Below are positions 11,545-23,500 of a stretch of 64,000 nucleotides of DNA, in pieces; the first letter of the stretch is position 1; every line of letters starts with the position of its first letter. A model generated the notes under the pieces. The model was given only the letters and a program-made list of their open reading frames with translations. It made no database searches and had not been told where the DNA came from. Both the position numbers and the translations under genes were made by a program. Origin of the DNA: Astropecten irregularis (lineage: Eukaryota > Echinodermata > Asteroidea > Paxillosida > Astropectinidae); assembly GCA_963971285.1 (NCBI GenBank), contig OZ020260.1, positions 14,108,798 through 14,172,797 of the forward strand, in the 5' to 3' direction.

Positions 11545-14500
11545 CTGGCAGCAAAAAAGTTTTGGTTTTGGAAAAGTTAAAAAGTGAGACTCCCACTATG
11601 CATGGTAAGGTGCAAGATAGGATAAGGTTTGCAACAAACGCTATGAACTGTGTGAGAGTGTGTGGTTATGAGAAAAACCGATCTGGAATGCATATTCGGT
11701 CTTACACTTTTTACTATCTACTTTCCACCATGACTAGCGAAGTCAAGAAATACCTAGGGCCTTTCTCAAAGCTCAGCTCAGGCACTGGCTCCGGCTCCAG
11801 TTCTTGAATCCATCCTAAAATCATGGGTATCAAAATAGAGGCTTTTGGCTGCAGTTCAGAAGTAGATTCTCTGGGTTGAAAAAATGCTCAGAGCTTCAGC
11901 TTCAGTGAAAAGGCACAACATGTTTTCAGCGTATGGATGACAGAGACGAAGCTGGAGCCTGACCTGAGCTTTGAGAAAGGCCCCTAGACTTGGTGGGAAC
12001 TAGAAAAACCTATGCAACAATCAACTGTTTTAGCAAAGCCGTCTTGAAAACGAAGACATTCCTACCCACCTGGATTGAAGAGAACGATGGCCCTCAGGCA
12101 GCCCAGCTCCGTCTTGTCCATCTTCATCTCCCGCATCTTGGCCACCAGCTCCGTCAGGACCCGGTCAAAGATGGTGCCAACGCCCGCATGGTGGGCGGAG
12201 TTCCGATGCACGTGGAGGCCTGTGGCCAGAAGGATGCCGTCCTTCACCGCGATGGAGCGATGGGAGAATGCGGCGATCAGTAACTCATTCCAACCTGTAT
12301 TATTAAGAGGGTCAATCAATTAGCGATCCCATGTCAGTAACAGGTGTGTCATCAAAAGAGATTCTGCCAGGACCATACTAAGTTTGCTGTTGGCACAGGG
12401 GTACAGACAACCCACCTACCCACCCAGTTTGCTGTTGGCAAAGGGGTACAGACAGCCCACCTACCCACCCAGTTTGCTGTTAGCACAGAGGTACAGACAG
12501 CCCACCTACCCACCCAGTTTGCTGTTGGCACAGGGGTACAGACAGCCCACTTACCCGCTCTGAGGAGAGTGACCTGATCATCAAGAGGTAGTTCTGTGAA
12601 GTGAGGGATTCTCTTGGCCCATTCTACCAATGTGAAGAGCTGTTTGTCTGCGGCCTGGCAGATGTTGGTAACCGGATCATGCTGATGAACCAATACCCAA
12701 GTTGACAACATGAAAATGAAACAGAGAGCCTCAAATGAGTCACAAATAGATGAGAATGACATCACACCTACTAGATCTACTAGTCTACTACTTCTACTAG
12801 ATCCTTTTAAAAACATATTAAGTAGGCCTGTTCACACTACAGTATGAACTTTAAATAGAGTCAAAACCGACACAGGCCCATCCTCTGGAACTACCATCCT
12901 CAAGAGTCAAGACAAGTCAAAATTTTCAACACGGGTCAGCCGCTCTCAGCCAACCTCGTGAGTAGGGTTAGTTCTCAACATGGGTTGAGCGCTTTACACA
13001 GATCCAGGACGTATTAGAATCATACAGTATGAACAGGTCAGTCACTTTGGCACGGGTCAGACCCATGTACAACCCGGAGACTAATAGCGCTCTGCACTTG
13101 CGCTAAAAATAGCTCCGGATCTCAGATAAACATTGCAACCATGCAAGGGTGTGTGGGTGTGCATGTGCATGTGCATGTACACTACGTGTGTGAGACAATG
13201 TTTGTCTGACATCTGGGGATTTTGCACTGCTATTACAGTGTGAAAAGGCCTAGTGACCTTGCTGGTCACCCAGCATCTATAGAGGGCGGGCTTTAAACTC
13301 ACCGGCGTGTCCACGTAAGTGTCTGTGTTGGGCTCCACGGCCAGCTCAGCGTCCAGGACCTTCTCTACCGGCATGTCGTTGTTGACCGAGCTGGTGCTCT
13401 CCACTTCTCCTTCCCCTTGGCATTTCTCCTTGCGCTGACGTTCCTCTTGAACAGCTGCAAGACACACAGCTCCGAGAAATGAACATAGAGTAGCGCTTTG
13501 AAATACAAAACACGGAGCACAACTAACGCTACGAGGCCTTCACACACAAACACAGCGAGCCCTCCCAAAAAACAGCGGTATTTCATTTCCATTCTTGATT
13601 TTGGGTTTGTTTTTTTCCAAACAGTGGAACGCCACTATAATGAACACCGCGATACCGAACATTTGGCTATACCGAACATCATCCTTGGCTACCAAATTAT
13701 GTGTACAGTGTATATCGAATATTGTTCTTTTAATCAATATAACGAATGACCACAATATGCGCATCCCGCCATGATCGTTATAGCGGTGTTCCACTGTACT
13801 AAGGAATAAACTGCTACAAACTTCTCATCAACCAAAAAAATGATATGAAATACATAATGCTCAGAGCTAGGAGGGCCTGGCATTACGATCCTAGCAGGAT
13901 CTTTCTTCAAGGTAATAAGGGAAAGATCCTGCTAAGATCGTAACGCCAGACCCTCCTAACTCTAAGCAGCCTTTGTGAAAGATCCTGCTAGGATCGAACA
14001 CCAGCGGCTGATTAAACACTTTGCGATCATCGCTAAAGCCCAAATCCATTGCTAATCGGAAAATCAATCGCTACTTTGTGTAGCAATTTTCCGTTTAGCG
14101 ACGGATTTGGGCTTGAGAGATGATCGCAAAGTGTAAGTGAAATCGGCCCCTGGCCCTCCTAACTCTACGCAATTTTTTCCCGCCAAAACAAAAAAGCAGC
14201 AAATCAAAACAGGATTGGATAAACAATTCCAGAAAGTAATTTGTTTTATCCTTCCTGCCTCCCCAACTAACAAACATTCATCACATGCAAGTTAAAATCT
14301 AACACCAACACGATTCGGACAGTCACGTTGGGATATATTTAGAATAATTGGAAAATACAGCATCTATATGCTGCGCACGTGTACAGTCTTCCATTGTGCG
14401 GTCTTATATTAGCTCCATGACATTTACAGTTATCTGTAGGCCGGGATTTCCATCTTACAAAGGTTTTGGTACGACAATAAATAAATGAATAAATAAATCT

Positions 14501-17500
14501 GCGAACATAAAATGGAGACAGGGAATGCGACCGCAGACTCTAATAAGATTTTGACATTTTAAAAATGGAGACTTTTGAAGAATCTGGAAATTTTGGGTTC
14601 AAACTCACGGCTAAGGATTCAATGCAATATACCTTCTTGTAAATACAAGGGATCAGTGCCAACAGGTTCGATAGCTTTTACTTCAACAACAAAACATTTT
14701 TTTTTTTGGGAGGGGTATTATTTTCTGAATCTAAGAATTATTAAAGTGGCATAACAACTGGATATTCGACTGACGATGGCTTTTTTAGAATCTGCAGGAT
14801 GTTGGCCGAGTAAGTCGTACCGAATCCATTCTCCTTAGGGAATCTTAGCCACAGGTCGTTCCTTATATAAGCTGGATGGATTCTACAGGATTTACATTAA
14901 TTCTCCCGGACGGTACAAGTACGTACAGAAAGAAAAAAAAAGGATGTAAGTCAATGAACGAAGGTTTGTCCTGCTTACGGTGACACGGCTCTCGGAGGAC
15001 GAAGAAGAAGAAGGAAAAAAGATCGCATCTTGAGAGGAACTTCTCTCAATTTCTTTTTCTCTTCGGAGAACGGATGCAAACTGTACTTATCGCAGCATGC
15101 ATGTGGTTGTGGGTTTTGTTTTCTCAAAATCATTTGGAATAAAAATGAGCACGTTGTAATTTGGAACAGCATGTTGCAGAATGTGCGCAAGCAAGATATC
15201 ATGTTTTTTTCTTCATAACTGCCCAGGGGCGAGGTTAGTGTGTTTCCTTTTGGCCTTCCATTGACGACGCACTCATTTAGTACGTCAGAGGGAAGACGGA
15301 CAGGAAGGCATCGGTGCAAGGAGAAGTCAAGAATGGTTTCAATGTAGCACACGTCTTCATCTTGTTGACGTCCTCATCAGAAACATGTTTTCTTGATGAC
15401 AGGGGTAATTATCGCGGAAAGATGACATTCACTGACGGATATTTGTCTGTGTATGACCTCATTACAGCCATTGAAGGCGTCCATACGCAAGCATACACGT
15501 ACATGAGCGTGATGAGGACGTATGAATACACAATTTTCTGGGGGTGAACTGAAATTAAGGCCATCATGTTTTTTTTACTTAAGCTGATCTTTAGGGTATA
15601 AGCAATTCTATATTTCAGCATTTGGTGAACTCCATCTCAACGTTTCATAGTACAGAGAAAGCATTGAGCACCAGAGGAAAAGAAAATCCTCCAAAAAGGT
15701 CACTCCAACTTTGGAAATTCTATTAGGCCCAAGAAACTGCATCGCGGGATACATGTTGGCCGCCCAACAAATGAAATTTGCGATTGACCAACCCAATAAG
15801 CTCCGATTCGACCACAATCTGACCATCAGAAGAATGACTGGTGCAGTCAAGCATTGTTACTGTACATGCCTGTCATTTTAATTGTCGTGGGCTGGACAAA
15901 GTGAAAGGGAGGGGCAGGTCAAGTAGAAACTGATTACCTATCTACTGGACTTGTTGATTAAACTGATTAGCTGATTGCGTGACTGGTTGATTATTCCACT
16001 GATTAATTACTTGACTGGTTGAGTACTTTATTGATTGATTTCTTGATTGATTTCTTGACTGATTGATGCGTTTTTTAGTGTTGAATTATTTGACTTACAT
16101 GTAATGTACAGTACAGGATTGGTAACATACCCAAACAGAAATGTTCACAGATTCACCTATAACTTTCAAGGTATGGGGATAGTGCTCGTAAAAAACATAC
16201 AATTAAAATATTTCTGCCTGAAATGATGTAGGCCTATTAGTATTAGTAGTTAAACAAAGACTAAAGATCACGTACCGATATCAAAAATCTTTATGTTTTA
16301 TGAGAAAAATTGAGTCGGGTTTTCCCTATTTTCTTGTGACTCAGATGTCCGATTGGGGTCGAATTTTTAGAGATTTATTACTTCATGCACATCTTTGATC
16401 ACACAAAGTGTGAGTGCTGTTCTGTGAGCATTACAAGTCATCATTTACTTGACTAGCATAGTACATGTAATTTATCACTTAAGTGTTTGATAACTTGGTA
16501 GTTGATTAGGCCCTATTGGTCTGTATCATTAGTTGATTGAGTGATTAATTAGGAGCCTGAATGTAATGATTAAAAAAACTTAAGTTAATTAACTCTTCAG
16601 CGATTAATTTGTAATCAAGTATCTTAACATCACTTCATTGAGGTGGAGGGGGGGGGGGCATGTGTCTCCAAATCTTGGGGTGTGATTCGTTGCAATTTGG
16701 CCGACCGACCAACCCAGCATGTCAATGTCAATATTGGCACATCAAGATTGCTCTTTCAAGCCGGCTGCAGCCTCCAAAAAAGGCTGCAGCCCCCCAAAAC
16801 AAATCTAGACGGGGTCCAGAGCCTGCGACAAAAGAAGGCCCCCTCTCTACAGACCGTGCAGTGTCTGCGTCCATCCCTTCATCATTCGCATTCACGTGAC
16901 GCCCTTGCACGAGCCGGCCGGCAAATATCGCTAAAAATAGCAGTCTGGAGGTCATGGGGAATGAATTGATAAAGCCCACCCCCCCTTCCCCTACCCCCAG
17001 AACGCTCCTCCATCAAGCAAACTTGAAATGATGGGATATATATCGGTGGGGAGGGGGATGAAACTAGGATACTGGGACAAACATGCACGGCGTGCCGGGG
17101 CAGGAACAGTTGTGGCATTGTGTCAGCTGGACAGTGGCAATAACGACTGCTGTGATATAAGAGACAGCAAGCACGCTGGTGACTCTCAACCGAGGGCAAA
17201 TTCTTGGCAAAACAATAAAAGGCAATTTAGGGGCGTCTATCAAGCAAGAGGGTTTCGCGTTTGAGTTATTATTCTTGCTTCCGTAGCGATGCATTCAATG
17301 CCATAGTGGTTTGTGCATTTGCAATCATAAATGAAAGAAAAATAACTGATCTGGATAGTAATTGCGAATATATAAACTAGCAAAGCAGCATCTATGAGAT
17401 TCTGTTATTGCTCAAGGTTAACGAACAGCATTTGATGTCGTTGTCTTGCCAGAGTCCTGTAACAGACTTGTAAATGTCATGTACATGTACAATGTTTCAC

Positions 17501-20500
17501 AGTATGCATGCACACGTGCATGCTACACACAAGAACAAAGGAATTACTTTAGAGAATCAGGCCCGACTTCAAAGAAGTCTAACATAAAAGACAGACTAGT
17601 GACCTGCAAAGCATTGGCAAAGCACCCGCTTCTTAAATGAGGTCGCTTCGAGGACAAATTATCATCCGACCTAATATGACACTTAAAAATAAAGCTGATC
17701 AATTAAAAAGCGGAGCCTCCCCATCAGTAGTGTGCTTGGTATTATTAAGACTGATGCTCGAACCATTAAAAATGAACAAGAAACACCAATCATACGCCTC
17801 ATCAAACAAACAAACACAGGATCCCGGGGACGAAGGGACCGTTAGGGGCTTGAGTAAGAAGCAGGGTAATGGGGCTGACGGGGGGAGCAGCATACGCAGG
17901 GAGGAGGGGGAAAAACTAGGACAATGCAATGGTCCAAATAGCTGCAATTACTCTATATAGCTACTCGTGCGTGAATGACGGGCAAGCATGGCAAGCGAGC
18001 TTGACTTCTAGCAGAAAAACAGCTGCATGTCTCTTAATAACGGTTACGACTATCAAACCCCAGCTATGAGATGCTGTATTAACACCGATTTAATACCAAA
18101 GCACCGAGGAAATCTGGGTTTGTTCTCTAAGTAATATTTCCTTTTAACTCATTAACAGCGCTCCGCACTTGCGCTAAAAATAGCACACTGGATCTCAGAC
18201 AAACATTGCAACCATGCAAATGTGTGGTGGGTGTGTGTGCATGCATGAAGTTTGTCTGACATCCGGGGATTTTGTACACGCTTTCAATGGCCAAATCACT
18301 CGCGTTACGTCATTAGTGCAGAGCGCTATTATAAGAGTTTACATACTCGTCCTAAAGCAGGACAGTCTAGCACGGTCACGAAACAAATCCTGGACTGACC
18401 TATGACCTGGTTTGGTCATTATCTCGCTTTGGGACACACTGTAACAGTCAATCCCAGGTTGTACATTTATTATTTATTTTCCAGGACTTCTCTTTTTTGG
18501 GGGGACAAGATGCATCTAAGGAATGGTTCATGAATATTTAGTAGTAAGACTTCATGAATATTCAATAGTAGCAAGGGTCTGCTTTGCATACCCTTGGAGT
18601 TATCTGAGTTGATGTCTATGGTTATAGAGGCACACTACTGTAGTATTATGCATGTCGTATACCACGGCTTCTAACATAGTATTTTTTCTGCCGGGATCTC
18701 ACAGACTATGATGCCATTTGGGCCCTGTTTGTTTAATGCAAAGGATCCCAGATTTAGGGATCCACCTCCTATGCAGGGTAAGCTAAAATGGGATCCAGAT
18801 CTACCGGATTTGTGATCCTGTGCATTAAACAAACAAGCCCTTGATAAGAAGTAACATTTTTCCCGGTCGGCCCAATCATACTCCATGCCTGGTGTGCATA
18901 GCTGTGCATCTGCCTCTGTTTCATCATCATTCTTTTACCTCTAAAAGATGGAAACCGCGATGACGTCAATACGAGCGTGTCTATTGAAGGTGTGAAGATT
19001 GATTTCATCCTAGCTTAATAAACAGCTGCGAATGGGCAGTCATTAGAGGATAATAGATGATGCAAAGCGGCCACCATCACAAAACAAAAATAGCAAGGAA
19101 GACGTGCCCTGAACTCGGCGGAATGCCCCGCGACGGTGATACTGTCAGCGTAATGAACGAAGACTTTCCTCAATCCAAAGGGGTAGGGGCTGATGGAGGG
19201 GGGGTTGGGGATGCTTTGAGTATTATCATCAAGCATATATACCTTCTCTCCGCATTCCCATGGCGATGCATTTCTGGTAGCGGCAGTACTGGCAGCGATT
19301 TCTCTGGCGTTTGTCGACGATGCAGTTGCGGTCGTCTCGACACGAGTAGGACAGCTCCTTCCGGACGGTCCTCTTGAAGAATCCCTTACATCCCTCGCAG
19401 CTGTAGACGCCATAATGCTTTCCTGAGAGAAGAGGAGGAAAAAGATTCATAGCTTGTTGTAAAAATATTAATATTGATCCTTGTTACAAGACTCAAAAAC
19501 CACACACCCAGCCAGAAATTTATCCAGAAATTAGTAAAACAACGACTGAAAACAGTTTTGATAAAAAAAAATCAAAACCATTTTTTATGTTTTATAAGAA
19601 AATCTGAGTCGGGTATTCGTTTTTTTCTCAAATGTCCGATTGAGTTCAAATTTCCACAGTTTTATTTTTTCATGTGCATGTTTGATCAGATAAAGTGTAA
19701 GTGCTGTTCTGTGACCTTTACCAATCATGCACTTTACCTTTAATTTGTATAATTCTATCCCCCGAAGGAAAACCATTAACAACAAGTTTCTGCATATAAT
19801 TATCAAGTAATTATTCATGAAAGGCACACATTTAATTTAAACAATGACTTTTTAATTAATCAAAATGCCAACCACGCATACAATACCTGGTAATTAGAAT
19901 AGTGGGACTTTGAAATTTTTGGTGCTCAGCTATTATTCAATGATAACTCCACTGAGGGATGCAAGCAATACATATAATGTGTAAATTACACTAAACTACA
20001 GCAATTTAACAGTGAAAAAAGCTGATCAAGTGACGCAATTGCATTATACACATGTACGTACATGTACACCAACATGAGCATGTACTGTACATTCTATGTT
20101 GCCAACTTACAAGTATGAGGGCCTAATACTCTAATCTTACATGTATTAGGAATAATCTTGAAAGCAAAATTTATTTAAAAAATTAAAGTAAACTCCTTGG
20201 TGCAGAAATATGTATGGAACAGAGAGACATTACAATCATGAAATTGTGTGCATGGTCAATGCTGCTGAATTGAACACGTATGTACATATGTATGTGTGCA
20301 GTGCATGTAGGGCACTGAGTATTAACACAGTATGATACATGATTGGTAAAGGTCACAGAACAGCACTCGCACTTTGTCTGATCCAGCATGTACATGAAAT
20401 GATAAACATTTGAGCTCAATCGAACATCTGAGTCATGAGAAAATAGCGATAACCAGACTCAATTATTCTTATAAAACATAAAGAATGGTTTTGATTTTAC

Positions 20501-23500
20501 CCCGAGATCAAAACTGTTTTTGGTCTTTGTTTGACTAATTTCTGGATAAATACACCATTTCAGGTGGAAATGTTTTTGTATGTTTCTACCAACACCATCT
20601 TCATACCATGAAAGTTAAAGGTAAATCTGTGAACATTTCTGTTTGGGTATGTTACCAATCCTGTACTGTACCTTTAACAGAATCAGTACCCCCATGCAAA
20701 GCTAAAGCAGCATTCATTGGTTGCATTCACAGATTAAACCATTCTGTTGTGGTGGTTGGTACGGTGCTGCATACATGTACAATGTACAGTATACATGTAA
20801 AATCTGCACAACAGCAGTAAAGCCCATTGTCCGTCCTGAATGCAATGCAGCTTTTACTATAAGCCATTATCCTCTCTCTATTCCTATGGGACGCGTTGTT
20901 GTCATGTGTGAGAAATACCAAATGAAGCACGACCTTGGCCTTTACAGAAATTCACGGTGGGGGAAACACAGCGTGTCTAGTGCTGAGCAACTGTCTGGGC
21001 ATAAGCTAGCTCTCTCCCGTTTAATACCTCCACTTCAACCCGCTACTCCGTAAGAGAGCAAATCACCATATAATGCATTAGCGTGGTTTTTAAAAGGAAA
21101 AAAGAAGAAGGTTGTGGCACGTTGCATGCGTGTGCGTGTGTGCTTGAGTGGGGTATAGCGTGCATATTAAGCTCACACGCTGCACATGCGGGCACCGCTG
21201 TACCGTATCCCGAGTTTGTATCGTGTCCCTTTCTCAACTGCCAAAATCCCCCATTAAACATGCACGCCTGCATTATCATCACCCCCCCCTTCCCTTTCCA
21301 ACTCGTGCTGATTTGATGGTAATATTATATATACCAGGGGTCAGGTCTTGTTCCTGTAATCAACACTGTGCATTAGACTGCACCGTAGCTGTCACCAGTC
21401 TGGTAATTGAGGGGTCGTCGCACTCATGTCAATAGTAATGTCATGAATGTTGAGGACTGTGAAGGGTTTTTTTTCTCGGGCTATTGATGATTCAGCATGT
21501 TTTTTTTTCTTTCTACAAAGGCATTGGTTGATCTTCACTAAAGGCAACGAACAGTGCCCTTCCCCTTAAAGGTTCAGTACAGGATTGGTAACATACCCAA
21601 ACAGAAATGTTCACAGATTTACCTACAACTTTCAGGGTATGAAGATAGTGCTGGTAGAAACATACTTTCCGCCTAAAATATTTCCGATTATTATTAAAAA
21701 GACGTATCCTCTTTGAGTGATCACCCATGTACTGTTGCCAGGTTGCAGCATTGCTGCGCGTATCGGTGAAATGATCCTTGGGGTATGGCGGTGTGTGCGT
21801 GGTTTCATGGCTTCTGACTGCCAAACGAACAAAGATAATTGACTATTGGAGTATTGGGGACAACACCAACGTAGATGGCTCAGTTGGTAGAGCGCCTGTA
21901 CGGTTTTCAGGAGGTCGCCGGTTCGAATCCCGCTCCAGTCAATTTTTCTTTGTTCACTTTTCAATAAAATATTTCCGCCTGAAATTGTATATTTGTCAAA
22001 AAAGAGTAAAACCAAACACCAAAAACATTTTTGATGATGGCAAGATAAAAAATCCTCTATGATTTATAAGAAAAATTGAGTCGGGTTTTTCGCTATTTTC
22101 TTGTGACTCGGATGTCCCTGGTCATTGCCTTGGTGCCCAGGTGGTCATTGCCTTGGTGCCCCTTGTCATTGTCTTTACATAGAGTTATATCCTTGGTATT
22201 TCACTTGGTTTCCATGAAGGTCTTTACAACATCTACACCAAACACTTCTTTCAAGGACCCCTAACCACAGGCAAAGTGGCTTGCCACTTCAGTGTAAAAC
22301 ACCAAAGTATGGATCCCGCACACAAAATATTGCGGAGCCCTTGAAAAAATATTGACAGCTAAATTTCAGACTTCGGATAAATGACATGGTTGATAATTCC
22401 CGCCCCTTCCCCAAATCAATTTACAATATCAAGCAATATTTTTAATATTTTTTATGGCGATGTTAATGTTATTGCTATTATTGGATGGTGTAAAATTTCA
22501 GATGAATTATTGGATATTTCATATTCTATGGAGCTTGCTTGCTAGCAGCGTGACATTTAAGAAATGATCTTCACCAATACCCGTATGTATTGCACAAGAG
22601 AATACTACTTGACAAGTGACTACACGGAACATTATACATGTACCGTATTAACTACAATGATGAAGAGTACATATATGTACCCCGGTACACAAACAAAAAT
22701 CTAAAAAAATGAAATTTAACCATCTAGAACAAAAAAAATTTCCGTGCCAACCGTGTGTCCAAAATCCGCTACGAAACTTGACTAACATTGCAGGATTTTG
22801 AAATATTCGAAAGTAAAAAAAAGAATGCGCCATATTATAGGGATTATATTGCAGTGTTGGATTTAATTAAGGGCTCCGTTGCTATGGTTAAGGGCTGTTT
22901 TTAAGGGTAAAAATGGACCTGTTTAAACATGACAATTTCTTTTGTTCCGTTTTACTCATTTTTGTACAAATGTCAGTGCAGCCTTACCAGATTTTCAATC
23001 TGTAATTTAATAAGTATACTGCCAACCTTGCTATATAATGTGTACACATATCACTTTGTCAATTTGGTAAATAATGTGTTTTGCTGTAGACGTATCATGA
23101 CTGTGTTTGTACTTGAAAAAGCATGAACAAAATCCTGAATACATCTTGTGTTTACAACAAGAAAAATCCTGAAAATTGTACTGGGAAATTGAGGGGACAA
23201 AAAAAATCAGACATACCCCATTATTTGTGTATAATCTAGCCAACGCCAGACAGACAGCCAATAGTAGTACCCCGTTATTAGATCAACTCCGACTACTATA
23301 TATATATTTTATTATTATAAACCTTCTGCGTCCATTGCCTGGGACCTTTCAAATTGTCCCGTTGCCATGGCAACTGTCTGGAAATTACTGCCCCCGTAAG
23401 CATCAACATCCATTTTGCACAATAGCTGTGTTTTCGGAATTCTTTCTAGAGAGGGGGGATAAAGATATAAGTAGGGGAGGGGGTACAAATATGGGGGAGG

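Noticed and set aside
12062..12319. Minus-strand ORF ending FNPGG
   Set aside because: The final residues read into the donor GTGGGT; the real exon stops at 12070 and joins 11544 to restore the family FNPD.
12352..12816. 154-codon minus-strand ORF treated as one exon
   Set aside because: Only the central part is RXR. Upstream is intron before the CATCAG acceptor, and downstream is the 45-bp array after the GTAAGT donor.
15608..15850. 80-codon minus-strand ORF with hydrophobic segments
   Set aside because: No splice sites in a suitable position, lies inside RXR intron 2 and matches no known family; kept out as insufficiently supported.
21871..21940. Functional tRNA gene
   Set aside because: A and B boxes are good, but the acceptor stem does not pair and a related copy sits in the same repeat context.
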